Shown piece after piece: positions 16,242 through 25,439 of a stretch of 64,000 nucleotides of DNA. This DNA is from Planctomycetota bacterium (lineage in GTDB: Bacteria > Planctomycetota > Phycisphaerae > UBA1845). The stretch's first letter is position 1. Each line of letters begins with the position of its first letter. Both the position numbers and the translations under genes were made by a program. The DNA is taken from NCBI GenBank assembly GCA_016208685.1, contig JACQXM010000047.1:1-64000 (forward strand), given 5' to 3'. The notes under the pieces were generated by a model that saw nothing but the letters and a program-made list of their open reading frames with translations, searched no databases and was not told the DNA's origin.

Positions 16242-16333
16242 TTCGCATTCCTGGGCGTCTCCGTCGCCGAGTCGCGATGCCTGGCGGCACGCGGCCGGCG
16301 CCGGAGTCCGCGTATCGACCTTCGAGGGTTCCG

Positions 16334-16918
16334 CTACAGACCGACGGTGAACACCACACTGTTGATGGTTACCGTGCCCGAGATCGTCGAGTTGAGCTCC
16401 AGGCAGATGGTGAAGTCGCCGCTGTTGAGCAAGGCGATGGTATTCGCCGTCAGCGTCACGCTGGTGGGGTCGATGGAGACCGGCTGGTTGTTTTCGTCCA
16501 GCGTCAGCGTGAACGGGGGATACTGCTCGCCGGATTCGCACACGGTTTGCAGATCGTCCGGCCCGCCGATGCTGGCGGTGATGACGATGGTGTTGGCCCC
16601 ATCCTGGAAGGCGGCCGTGCCCTTGCCGCCGCCGTTATCCGCCGGGGTGAAGACCACTTCCGCGGGGTCGATCTCGAACGAGCCCCGGCCCACCTGAACA
16701 TTGGCGGGCTCGTAGGAAATGGACAGCGGTTGTGTCTGCGGCACGCCCGCCTCCACCGGAATGTCAATGCCGGGGTCCTGTTCCGTCCCGAACGTAAACG
16801 GGATTCTCTGCGGCGGGATGAGGTTCTTGATCAGATTCTGGCAACCGGCAAGCTGCCAAGCGGTCGCGGTCGCGGCCAGCGTCAACGCCGCAGTTCCAAG
16901 CCAACTCCCTTTGCGCAT
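16334..16918 (-). CDS. Lipoprotein of unknown function
   Basis: The 194-residue protein starts MRKGSWLGTAALTLAATATA and continues to the lipobox LAGC|Q, so it should be lipid-anchored. The mature part begins NLIKNLIPPQRIPFTFG and then consists of alternating strands rich in Thr, Ser, Val and Gly, consistent with a beta-sandwich. Two cysteines remain in the mature domain. The start at 16918 is supported by the excellent ribosome site AAGGAGAAGAG. I recognise no catalytic motif or named family. Confidence 0.75.
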   Translation of the reverse strand: MRKGSWLGTAALTLAATATAWQLAGCQNLIKNLIPPQRIPFTFGTEQDPGIDIPVEAGVPQTQPLSISYEPANVQVGRGSFEIDPAEVVFTPADNGGGKGTAAFQDGANTIVITASIGGPDDLQTVCESGEQYPPFTLTLDENNQPVSIDPTSVTLTANTIALLNSGDFTICLELNSTISGTVTINSVVFTVGL

Positions 16919-17343
16919 AGCTCTTCTCCTTAACGTGCCCCGGTCATCGGGGTTCCGGGCTTCCCTACGCCGGCCGACAGCCGATCGCGCCGATCGACCT
17001 TCGCCGACCCACAAGCGAAAAGTACCGTAGTCTACGCCGAACCTCGTCCCCTTGCCAACACCGCCGCAGGCACGAGGGACGTCGGGGGCATCCTCGCGCG
17101 GTGTCTATCGGGAGAAAGCCGACTGCAAGTGGAGAAATCGGAGTTCTTTCCCCCGATCCGTCAACACTTGTCGTTCGTGTAACCAGTAACGGCTCGGTGG
17201 ATAGGTTCCGCCTGCCGTCGTGGGTACAATCTGAACACGATGGGTGCCAGGCAGCGTAGAGAACCCGTAGAATCGCTGGTCATCGAATGCCGGATGGTAG
17301 GTGCAACACGGTTGGAGGCAGGAGGGGCCGCGCCGGCGCCCGG
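16919..17343. other. Divergent intergenic region
   Basis: These 425 bases lie between the divergent lipoprotein and PQQ-propeller genes. Besides the minus-strand promoter at 17029-17058 there is a TACAAT -10-like hexamer at 17225-17230 facing the propeller gene, but no convincing -35 partner. No RNA gene or repeat is seen. Confidence 0.45.
17029..17058 (-). promoter_or_regulatory. Sigma-70-like promoter for the lipoprotein gene
   Basis: On the minus strand TTGGCA (17058-17053) and TAGACT (17034-17029) are 18 bases apart. The predicted leader to the ATG at 16918 is about 105 bases. Confidence 0.4.
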
Positions 17344-20300
17344 ATGTCGGCGCGTTTCGCGGGGGCTCTCTGGTCGCGCGTCGCGCGACCGTGGCCCGCT
17401 TGCGTCCGCGTTCGAGTCGGCCGCCGCGGGCCCCACCGCGCTGCAAGGCTGATCGCGTGCCTCCTGGCACTTGTGGGCGCGGACCTGCCGGCCCAGGCGC
17501 AACAACGTCCTCGGCAAGCCCCGCGCCAGCGCCGACCCGGCGTCGCGATCTCCCCGAAGCAATCCTCGCCGCCGGCGTCGCCCTTCGCGGTGATAGAAAT
17601 CCCGGCGCCGATCGCCAACCTCTTCACCCGCGCCGATGAGGGGCTGGCGCGGCTGGATTGGAAGTTCGCCATCGATTCGTTGCAGCGGATCATCGACGAT
17701 CCGCAGGCTGCGCTCGTACGGCGCGAGGATGACGGGGGCTCGCGCGGTATCCGTTACGAATCCGCGCGGCGGCGCGCGACGCGCCGCATCGCGGCCTTGC
17801 CCGCGGAGGGTCTTCAGGCGTACCGACTGCTTTTCGACGGCAAAGCCAAGGGGCTGCTCGAGCGCGCCGCCGCGGCCCACAACGCCGATGACCTGCGGCT
17901 GGTCGTGGAGCGGCACCTCCTGACGCGCTACGGCGACGACGCCGCGGACCTGCTGGCTTCATGGGCGCTGGACGAAGGCCGCCCCGACGAGGCCGCCGCG
18001 GTGCTGGAGGAGGTGCGAGCGCTGGTTCCCGATCGCGATGTGCCCGAGGTGCGCACGGTTTCGAAGTTGCTCGTCGCCTATCTGCAACTGGGCCAGCCGG
18101 ACAACGCCGACGCGCTCCTGGAGGACTGTCGCAAGGCCAGCGCCTTGTCTCCCGATGAGCTGGCATTTCTCAACAGTTTACCGGAATCCGTAGCGCGACA
18201 GCCCACGGCGACTGCGGCTCGTAGCGTTGCCCCCGTCGAAGTCTGGCCCATGGCGGGCGGCACCGCCGATCGTCGCGGCGTCATGCCCGAAGTCATGCCC
18301 ACGCTAACACCCTACGTCCCCTGGGTGTTCACGGAACGCAGCGCGACGGCGACGTGGGCGCCGGCGGGCGGGGAGGACGCCTGGCCCACGTTCCCGGCGG
18401 CACCGGCGGTCGCCGACGGCGGCCGGCTGTTCGTCCGCAGCGGCGGGGGATGCCGGGCGCTGGATGCCGAGGACCTCGCGCCGCTCTGGGAGGCGTCGAC
18501 GGAGCACACCGGGCCCACGCGCTCGGGGCTGGTCGGGCGAGGGGTGCGCCAGGCGGCGAGCGTGTGGGAACAGCAACGCTCGGGCAACGTCCACGACGAT
18601 GCTCTGGAACTGATCGCCACACACCGCGGACTGGTCATGACCATCGATCGAACCATCGATGTGGAGGACTTCTCGCAGGTGGCGGAACGCACGCCGTTCC
18701 TGCGTCCCGCCCAGGTGGCGACGGTCGCGGATGCCCTGACGCGATCCAATCGCCTGACGGCCCGCGATGCGCAGAGCGGCGAGGTTCGCTGGCGCCGCGG
18801 GCGCCAACGGGACATCGACGACCCGTTGGGCGATGTAGTGTTTCGCGGCGTTCCGCTGGCCGTGGGCGATGAGCTCTGGGTTCCGTACCTGCAACAAAAC
18901 GGACTTCTACTCGCCGTGCTGGCGCCGACGGACGGATCGCTGATCCGCACCATACCTCTGTGTTCATTCGATCCGCGGAGCATTCCCATGCACGGCGCGC
19001 TTATGCCGGCGCACGCCCGCGGCGTGGTGTACGTTCCATCGGGCCAGGGTGTGCTCTTCGCAGTCGGCGCCTCCGACCACAGTCCGCGATGGGCAACGCT
19101 GTACGCCACCACCATTCCACCCGCGCTACCCGGGGAGGAACCCGCCGGGCGACGCCGCGCGGTCTCTCCGCCCATCGTCGCGGGCGGCCTCGTTCTGCTG
19201 GCGCCGCCGGATCTGGAGGAGTTGATTGCCTTCGACGCCTCAACGGGCGCCATCCGGTGGTCCGTGGCGCTGCCCGAGGATGGGTACCTGATCGCCGCCG
19301 ACGCCACACGGGTGTGGATCGGCGGCCGGGGCATCAGTTGCCGGGCGGCTGTCAACGGCGATGTGCTGTGGGCGGCGCCGATTCCCTCGAACCCTACCGG
19401 GCGCGCCGTGCTGTGTGGCCGGTATGTGCAGGTCCCGATGGCCTCGGGACTGCTGTCGCTGGAAGCCGACTCGGGCGCCGAGGCGCGGCGCGAGGCGCTG
19501 CCGGAGTCGCAGCCGCCGCTCGGCGGCCTGCTGTGCCTGCACGACGCGCTGTACACCACGGACCACAGCGGCGTGCGGAAGTTCGCGGATACGCCGCGGA
19601 TGTACGCGCGGGCGTCGAGACAGGTGCAAGCCGATCCGTCGGACCTCGCGGCGGCAATCACGCTTGCAAGGCTGGAGTTGTTGCGTGACGCACCGGCGCG
19701 GGCCTACGAGGTGCTGGATGCTGCCACCGCGACCACGAACGCGGCGGCGGACTCGCGCCGCGCCGCCACGGCGGCGAGAACACGCGTGGAGGCAGCTCTG
19801 GCGCTGGCGCAGAAGGCGGCGCCGGGCAGCGACGAGGCGCTGGCGTGGGTGGATCGCGCCGCGGAAGGGGCGGTGGAAGCTGAGGATCGGCTGCGCTGCG
19901 CCTTGGCCCGCGTCGACCACCAGGCACATGCGGGGCGGTACCTCGAAGCGGCAAGATCGCTGTGGACGCTCAGTACGGGCGGAGATGCGGAGGCGTTCGT
20001 TAACACCGCGGACGGATCGGAAACGCCGGCACGGCGGGAGATCGCGCGGCGGCTGGCGACCGTCACCGGGTCTATGAGCGCTGCGGACCGAGACGTGCTG
20101 TCGCGCGAGGTTGAGGGAACGCTGGCGGACGTTGTCCGGGCCCTGTCGGCCTCCGACCCGCGCCAGGCGGCGCCATCCGCGGCTCAGCAACTTCGCACTG
20201 TCGCCCAGATGTCGGCCTTGGGCCCGGTTGCCGGCAAGGCGGCCTTGACCCTGGGTGCATGGTGCGCGCGAAGCGGTCGCCTGGAGACGGGCGAGCAGCA

Positions 20301-21981
20301 CCTCCGCGCTGCGGTGCAGGCGGATGTCGCCGAGGACGTCACTTTAGCGGCGCTCATGCGGCTTTGCGAACTCTACCGCTACCCCGGTTTAAGCGCGGAA
20401 CGGCTTTTCGGCGACACGGCCGGCGTGTTGTCAGCACGCTTCGCCCACAAGGCAGTGCCCGAGGAAGTGGTCCGCGCGCCGTTGTTTCCCACGCCGGACG
20501 CCGCCGGCGCCGGCGCCGCGTCGCCGAGTGGCACGGCGGAAACGGTGGCGGCATGGTTGGAGCGCGCCGGGTGGAAACCTCCGCAGATCGCAACGGTCGG
20601 GAAGCCGGGGGAGCGCCGGCCGCTCGCCGCGCGGCTGACCGGGGCGCCGGCGTGGTCCCGAACCGTGGGCGTCAACCCGCTGGTGCAGCAGATGACGCAG
20701 CGCTCCATGCCGTTCGCCCCGCAGTTCGTGCAGTTCGACGATGATCAGACGGGAGCCCTTGCCGATCGCGTGCTGGTGATCGCCGACGACCAGACCGTGT
20801 CCGCCCTATCGATCGGGGACGGCACGGAGTTGTGGCGGACGACGCTGCGGCTTCCGGAGTCGACACTGGGGGTCCTGGCCAGTCCGGGCAGCGAGCCCGA
20901 TTCCCTCCCCCGCCGAGCGGTGGTCGATGGCCAGACGGTGGTCCTCGCCGGTGACGACGGTCTGTTCGCGGTAGGGTTGCTGACCGGCAAGCGCCTCTGG
21001 CTGCGCCGGTTCGAGCCGCTGGTGCCGGACGGCAGCCCGGTCTTGCAGGGCATGGCGATGGACGCGGGCGAAGGGATGCTGGCCGCGGTGACCCGCGCCG
21101 GGCGACTGGAACTGATGCACATCGCCGACGGAACGGTTGTCTGGCGGCGCGACCTGCGCGGCGAGCCCGCGGACCACGTCCGGCTGGCGGAAGGGTTGGT
21201 GTTGGTCAGCGATCGGCGCCGCGAACGAGTGAACGTGTTCGAGGCGGCCACGGGCCGCCTGCTCACCCAGGTTCAGTTTCACCAGCCGGACCCGGAGCGG
21301 AGCCAGATTGCGTTGGTGCTCCAGGACCGTATCCTGTGCGGCCCACGGCAGGAGGGAACGGAGACGGCCGTCGCCTGCGTGCGCGCCGAAACCGGCGAGC
21401 CCATCTGGCGGCTGCCGCTCAGCAAGCCGCTGGCACAGCTTTTCGAGCCGGGCGAGGGGTTCATCGGGATCAGCGAGCTGGCGGGCGACGTGCGCATCGT
21501 CCGCACCGCCACCGGCGAGGTATTGCTCGATCGCCGCGTGCCCGGCGCCCAGGCCGTCGAGGATGCCACGCTGATCGACACCGTGCTGCTCGCCTGGCAC
21601 GCGGAGCAGCGGCAGAGCCAGACGTTCCCCGCGGTCACTGCGGTCGACGTGGCCACGGGTGAGAAGCTCTGGAACCGAGGCGACCTGCGGACCCTCGCCG
21701 GCACAGGCCGTATCGTTCGGCTGATGGGGGGGCGCATCCCGGCGGTCATCGAGATGTCCGCCGCCGCCGGCATGCGGGGGCAGAAGCTAGCGGTCGCCGT
21801 GATCGACTCCGCCACGGGCGAGACGGTGGGACCGGTGGTCGATCTGCCGGCACCGGAATCGCAGATGCGCGTCCTGGGTGACATGGTGGTGCGCCCAGGC
21901 GTGATCGTGGTGCGCGTGTCGTCCGGGTGGAGCGCGTTCGGATGGGATTTGGTGGACCCGGCATGGGAGGCAGGTCGGTGA
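17344..21981 (+). CDS. Large exported PQQ-type beta-propeller protein with helical repeats
   Basis: The protein has about 1545 residues. A basic N-terminus is followed by the hydrophobic stretch ARLIACLLALVGADLPAQAQ, probably a signal peptide. After an early helical repeat region (about 80-260, TPR-like) come PQQ-type blades marked by G-x-x-x-W turns, for example DLAPLWEAS and GAIRWSVAL. A second helical region (about 760-1050) and more blades follow (GTELWRTTL, GKRLWLRRF, GTVVWRRDL, GEPIWRLPL, GEKLWNRGD). Such proteins occur beside MoxR/BatA blocks in planctomycetes; the ligand is unknown and there is no sign of dehydrogenase active-site residues. ATG 17287 is an alternative start. Its stop overlaps the next gene's GTG. 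Confidence 0.78.
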   Translation: MSARFAGALWSRVARPWPACVRVRVGRRGPHRAARLIACLLALVGADLPAQAQQRPRQAPRQRRPGVAISPKQSSPPASPFAVIEIPAPIANLFTRADEGLARLDWKFAIDSLQRIIDDPQAALVRREDDGGSRGIRYESARRRATRRIAALPAEGLQAYRLLFDGKAKGLLERAAAAHNADDLRLVVERHLLTRYGDDAADLLASWALDEGRPDEAAAVLEEVRALVPDRDVPEVRTVSKLLVAYLQLGQPDNADALLEDCRKASALSPDELAFLNSLPESVARQPTATAARSVAPVEVWPMAGGTADRRGVMPEVMPTLTPYVPWVFTERSATATWAPAGGEDAWPTFPAAPAVADGGRLFVRSGGGCRALDAEDLAPLWEASTEHTGPTRSGLVGRGVRQAASVWEQQRSGNVHDDALELIATHRGLVMTIDRTIDVEDFSQVAERTPFLRPAQVATVADALTRSNRLTARDAQSGEVRWRRGRQRDIDDPLGDVVFRGVPLAVGDELWVPYLQQNGLLLAVLAPTDGSLIRTIPLCSFDPRSIPMHGALMPAHARGVVYVPSGQGVLFAVGASDHSPRWATLYATTIPPALPGEEPAGRRRAVSPPIVAGGLVLLAPPDLEELIAFDASTGAIRWSVALPEDGYLIAADATRVWIGGRGISCRAAVNGDVLWAAPIPSNPTGRAVLCGRYVQVPMASGLLSLEADSGAEARREALPESQPPLGGLLCLHDALYTTDHSGVRKFADTPRMYARASRQVQADPSDLAAAITLARLELLRDAPARAYEVLDAATATTNAAADSRRAATAARTRVEAALALAQKAAPGSDEALAWVDRAAEGAVEAEDRLRCALARVDHQAHAGRYLEAARSLWTLSTGGDAEAFVNTADGSETPARREIARRLATVTGSMSAADRDVLSREVEGTLADVVRALSASDPRQAAPSAAQQLRTVAQMSALGPVAGKAALTLGAWCARSGRLETGEQHLRAAVQADVAEDVTLAALMRLCELYRYPGLSAERLFGDTAGVLSARFAHKAVPEEVVRAPLFPTPDAAGAGAASPSGTAETVAAWLERAGWKPPQIATVGKPGERRPLAARLTGAPAWSRTVGVNPLVQQMTQRSMPFAPQFVQFDDDQTGALADRVLVIADDQTVSALSIGDGTELWRTTLRLPESTLGVLASPGSEPDSLPRRAVVDGQTVVLAGDDGLFAVGLLTGKRLWLRRFEPLVPDGSPVLQGMAMDAGEGMLAAVTRAGRLELMHIADGTVVWRRDLRGEPADHVRLAEGLVLVSDRRRERVNVFEAATGRLLTQVQFHQPDPERSQIALVLQDRILCGPRQEGTETAVACVRAETGEPIWRLPLSKPLAQLFEPGEGFIGISELAGDVRIVRTATGEVLLDRRVPGAQAVEDATLIDTVLLAWHAEQRQSQTFPAVTAVDVATGEKLWNRGDLRTLAGTGRIVRLMGGRIPAVIEMSAAAGMRGQKLAVAVIDSATGETVGPVVDLPAPESQMRVLGDMVVRPGVIVVRVSSGWSAFGWDLVDPAWEAGR

Positions 21982-23036
21982 GCGCGGTTTGCGGAAAACG
22001 CCGGTTTGCCTGGGGCGTGCTGCTGCTGGTGGTGGTGAGATCGGCGCCGCTGGCGGCGCAGTCTCCTGCCGCGGTGCGGCTTCCCCCGGGCGTCACTCCG
22101 GAAACCAAGGAGGCCATTGATCGCGGCCTGGCGTACCTGGCGCGAACCCAGGAACGGCAGGGTTCGTGGTCCAACCGCGGCGGATTCGGCGAGTATCCGG
22201 TCGCCATGACGGGCCTGGCCGGCGTGGCGCTGCTGATGGACGGCAACAGCACCACGCAGGGGCGTTACGCGCCGCAGGTGGACCGCGCTGTGAACTTCCT
22301 GCTGCGCTGCACCACCTCCAGCGGATTGATCGCACGGCCCGAGGGCGACTCGCGGACGATGTACGGACACGGCTTCTCCATGCTCTTTTTGAGCGAGCTG
22401 CTGGGCATGACGGATGACGCCGCCCGCGGCGAGCAGATTCAGAAGTTGCTCGCCGCCGGCGTCCAACTCACGGCGCGGGCACAAAGCCCCCTGGGCGGCT
22501 GGATCTACACCCCGGACTCACGCGGCGATGAGGGTTCGGTGACGGTCACTCAGGTGCAGGCGCTGCGCGCGGCGCGGAATGCGGGGCTGGCGGTGCCGAA
22601 ATCGGTGATCGACCAGGCGATGGAGTACCTGGTGAAATCGCAGAACAGCGACGGCGGCATCCGCTATACGGCGGGCAATGCGGGGGCGTCGCGGATCCCG
22701 CTGACCGCGGCCGCGGTGGCCTGCTGGTACAACGCCGGCGACTACGACAACCCGCGCGCCAAACAGGCGCTGGAGTATTGCCAGCGCAACATCAAAGGCT
22801 CGATGCTCGTGCCGGGGCATGACTACTACACGCATCTGTATTATGCTCAAGCCTTGTACGTGGGTCGGGACCCGCGCTGGGACGAATACTTCGCCAAACG
22901 CCGCGACTATCTGCTCCGCGAGCAGCAGCCGGACGGCGCCTGGTGGGGCGACGGCGTGGGGGACGCATACGGGACGGCAATTGCGCTGATCATCCTGCAA
23001 TTGCCGTTCAACCAGCTTCCGATCATGCAGCGGTGA
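21978..23036 (+). CDS. Secreted alpha-toroid (terpene cyclase/prenyltransferase-like) protein
   Basis: The 352-residue product has a signal peptide (RRFAWGVLLLVVVRSAPLAA) and then an alpha/alpha-toroid with the repeating Q-x-x-G-x-W or S-x-x-GG motifs (RQGSWSNRGGFGEYP, SPLGGWIYTP, NSDGGIRYT, QPDGAWWGDG). These are shared by squalene-hopene cyclases and prenyltransferase beta subunits. The DXDD cyclase acid is not visible and it is exported, so it is probably a binding or structural relative rather than a hopene cyclase. The start is GTG 21978, overlapping the preceding TGA as GTGA, with GGGAGG 7 bases upstream; ATG 21963 is the alternative. The overlap implies translational coupling to the PQQ-propeller gene. 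Confidence 0.8.
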   Translation: MSAVCGKRRFAWGVLLLVVVRSAPLAAQSPAAVRLPPGVTPETKEAIDRGLAYLARTQERQGSWSNRGGFGEYPVAMTGLAGVALLMDGNSTTQGRYAPQVDRAVNFLLRCTTSSGLIARPEGDSRTMYGHGFSMLFLSELLGMTDDAARGEQIQKLLAAGVQLTARAQSPLGGWIYTPDSRGDEGSVTVTQVQALRAARNAGLAVPKSVIDQAMEYLVKSQNSDGGIRYTAGNAGASRIPLTAAAVACWYNAGDYDNPRAKQALEYCQRNIKGSMLVPGHDYYTHLYYAQALYVGRDPRWDEYFAKRRDYLLREQQPDGAWWGDGVGDAYGTAIALIILQLPFNQLPIMQR

Positions 23037-23096
23037 TCGGCGGCCCCAGGCGGCCGCGAACAACGCCGCGGGTGCGGCGCGGGGCGGGTCGCCCTG

Positions 23097-23232
23097 GTGC
23101 TCCGACGCAGCCTATGCTTAGCGTGGCATGGCCAAGCGCAGCGCCGCCATGCCCAGGAAAGACATGCCGGCGCACGGCTGTGCCGTGCTTGGGCATGCCA
23201 CCCAACCCGAAGATTTGGGTGCGTCGGAGCAC
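23097..23232. repeat. Large nested palindrome (REP/MITE-like)
   Basis: A 13-base perfect inverted repeat (GTGCTCCGACGCA at 23097-23109, TGCGTCGGAGCAC at 23220-23232) encloses GTGGCATGGCCAAGC (23123-23137). That pairs with GCTTGGGCATGCCAC (23187-23201) with one mismatch. A central hairpin GCACGGC-TGT-GCCGTGC sits at 23172-23188. The whole 136-base element lies in the 286-base gap before moxR. The GGGTGGCATGCC core resembles palindromic repeats I recall from other planctomycete genomes. It contains no coding frame. Confidence 0.6.
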
Positions 23233-23322
23233 TCGGGCGGCGCGGCAGCGCGGGCGCACCACGGCCGCGGGCAGGGTGCAGGGCGGACCGGCGGCAGCCC
23301 GAGGGCCTTACAGGAGAGCAGA

Positions 23323-24408
23323 ATGCGGGATTCGAACCAATTGGCGGGCGAGGCCGCGGCCGGCGCGGCTCTGGAGGACGACCTGGCCACCGCGGAGCAG
23401 GCGGCGGCGGCGTATGCAGCGCTGCGCCGCGAGCTGGGCAAGGTGATCGTGGGGCAGGAGGAGGTGATCGACCAGCTCCTCATCGCCCTGTTCGCCAACG
23501 GACACTGCATTCTGGAAGGCGTTCCGGGTCTGGCGAAGACCTTGATGATCTCGTCGCTGGCCCGGTGTCTGGCGCTCTCCTTCAGCCGCATCCAGTTTAC
23601 GCCCGACCTCATGCCCTCGGACATCACGGGTACGGAAGTGATCCAGGATGATCGGGCGAGCGGCACGCGGGCGTTCAAGTTCCTGCGCGGACCGATCTTC
23701 GCCAACGTCATTCTCGCGGACGAGATCAACCGCACGCCGCCCAAAACGCAGGCGGCGCTGCTGGAGGCGATGCAGGAGCGTCAGGTGACGGTGGGCGGCG
23801 CCGGACACGAGCTGCCCCTGCCCTTCTTCGTGCTCGCGACGCAGAACCCCATCGAGCAGGAGGGAACCTACCCCCTGCCCGAGGCGCAGCAGGACCGGTT
23901 CATGTTCAAGGTGCGGATCGGATACCCCTCGTACGTAGACGAGTACGCGGTGGCGGAGCGCACCACGGTCCAGAGCCAGCCACCCATCCAGCAGGTCGTC
24001 TCGGGAGAGAACGTGCTGCGCTTTCAACAGCTCGTTCGTCGGGTGCCGGCCGCCCCCGACGTCATCCGCTATGCCCTGGACCTGGTGCGTGCCACGCGCC
24101 CGGGCGAGCCGCAGGCCCGAGAGTTCGTGCGCAAGATGGTCACCTGGGGCGCGGGGCCCCGCGCCGTACAGGCGCTGCTTCTGGGGGGCAAGGCGCGGGC
24201 GCTGCTTAAGGCGCGGCACCACGTGGCGGTGGAGGACGTTCGCGCCCTGGCATCGGCCGTGCTGCGACATCGGATCGTGACGAACTTCTCGGCGGAGGCG
24301 GAAGGGTACACCACCGATCGAATCGTCGAAGAGCTCCTTGCGGGGCTCGACCCCCATCGGACCCCCCTGGACGGCGATGCACACGTACGCAAAGTACTTT
24401 CAGCCTGA
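23323..24408 (+). CDS. MoxR-family AAA+ ATPase
   Basis: The 361-residue ATPase has Walker A GVPGLAKT near residue 60, Walker [24 protein letters not shown], the sensor segment [23 protein letters not shown] characteristic of MoxR, and the C-terminal lid domain. MoxR proteins act as chaperones that assemble or activate VWA-domain partners. The start ATG 23323 has AGGAGAGCAG upstream; earlier in-frame starts read through the palindromic repeat. It overlaps the DUF58 gene by 32 bases, and BatA and VWA genes follow, giving the classic moxR-batA type block. Confidence 0.93.
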   Translation: MRDSNQLAGEAAAGAALEDDLATAEQAAAAYAALRRELGKVIVGQEEVIDQLLIALFANGHCILEGVPGLAKTLMISSLARCLALSFSRIQFTPDLMPSDITGTEVIQDDRASGTRAFKFLRGPIFANVILADEINRTPPKTQAALLEAMQERQVTVGGAGHELPLPFFVLATQNPIEQEGTYPLPEAQQDRFMFKVRIGYPSYVDEYAVAERTTVQSQPPIQQVVSGENVLRFQQLVRRVPAAPDVIRYALDLVRATRPGEPQAREFVRKMVTWGAGPRAVQALLLGGKARALLKARHHVAVEDVRALASAVLRHRIVTNFSAEAEGYTTDRIVEELLAGLDPHRTPLDGDAHVRKVLSA

Positions 24409-25297
24409 GGTCTTAAGCAAGATCGCCCGGCTGGAGCTGCGCGCCCGCCACGTGGTGGAGGGGTTCGTCAGCGGCATGCACAAGAGCCCCTACAAGGGGT
24501 TCAGCGTGGAGTTCGCCAACCACCGCCCCTACGTGCCGGGCGACGACATCCGCCACCTCGACTGGCGCGTCTACGCCAAGGCCGATCGCTTCTACATCAA
24601 GGAGTACGAAGAAGAAACCAATATGCGTGTCCATCTGCTGCTGGACGGCTCCGCGTCCATGGCCTACCCGGAGCACCCCGGCACGGGGCGGATGACCAAG
24701 TGGACCTACGCCGCTACGGTGGCGGCCTCGCTGGCACACCTGCTCGTCTATCAGCAGGACGGCGTGGGACTCACGCTCTTCGACAGCGCGGTGCGCCGCC
24801 ACCTGCCGGTTTCATCGAGCCAGGGCTCGCTGCCGGCGCTGGCGGCGACCCTCGAGGCCCACGCGCCGCAGGCGACAACCAGCGTGAAAGCGTTGTTCCC
24901 GCAGCTTGCCGCGGAATTCCCCCGGCGCGGGATGGTAGTGATTCTGTCCGACCTGCTGACCGACGTGGACGACGTGATCCGCGGATTACAGCTCTTTCGC
25001 TTCGGCGGGCACGACGTGCTGGTGATGCACGTTCTGGACCACGACGAGCTGGAGTTTCCCTTTGCCGACCGCACGTTGTTTGAGGGCATGGAGCAGGTGG
25101 GCCTGGAAGTGCTCACCGACCCCCAGTCCCTGCGCAGCAGCTATCTGCAAGCGCTCCAGACGTTCATCTCGCGGGTACGTACCGCGTGCCTGGACCAGCG
25201 CATCGACTATGCTCTGCTGAGCACTGCGGACCGAATCGACGTGGCGCTTACGACCTACCTCGCGGCGCGAATGCGCCGCCGCCGGGCGAAAGCATGA
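24377..25297 (+). CDS. DUF58 domain protein (VWA-like)
   Basis: The 306-residue protein carries the DUF58 signature [33 protein letters not shown] and a VWA-like MIDAS start LLDGSASM, followed by the metal-site loops LTLFDS and VILSDLLTD. It lacks transmembrane helices. In MoxR blocks these proteins are thought to pair with the ATPase in folding or metal insertion of envelope complexes; that role is inferred. The start overlaps moxR by 32 bases. Confidence 0.92.
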   Translation: MHTYAKYFQPEVLSKIARLELRARHVVEGFVSGMHKSPYKGFSVEFANHRPYVPGDDIRHLDWRVYAKADRFYIKEYEEETNMRVHLLLDGSASMAYPEHPGTGRMTKWTYAATVAASLAHLLVYQQDGVGLTLFDSAVRRHLPVSSSQGSLPALAATLEAHAPQATTSVKALFPQLAAEFPRRGMVVILSDLLTDVDDVIRGLQLFRFGGHDVLVMHVLDHDELEFPFADRTLFEGMEQVGLEVLTDPQSLRSSYLQALQTFISRVRTACLDQRIDYALLSTADRIDVALTTYLAARMRRRRAKA

Positions 25298-25439
25298 CCG
25301 GGAGGCGCGCCGAGTTCAACGCTGCCGATGGCGCGGGAGGGCCGCGCACCGAAGGACTGCCCGCGCCGCCCAAGCACCGGTCGGCGGCGGGCGATCGAAC
25401 CCCGCGCGCCGAGCCGCCACCGCGCGAACGAGGAACTCG

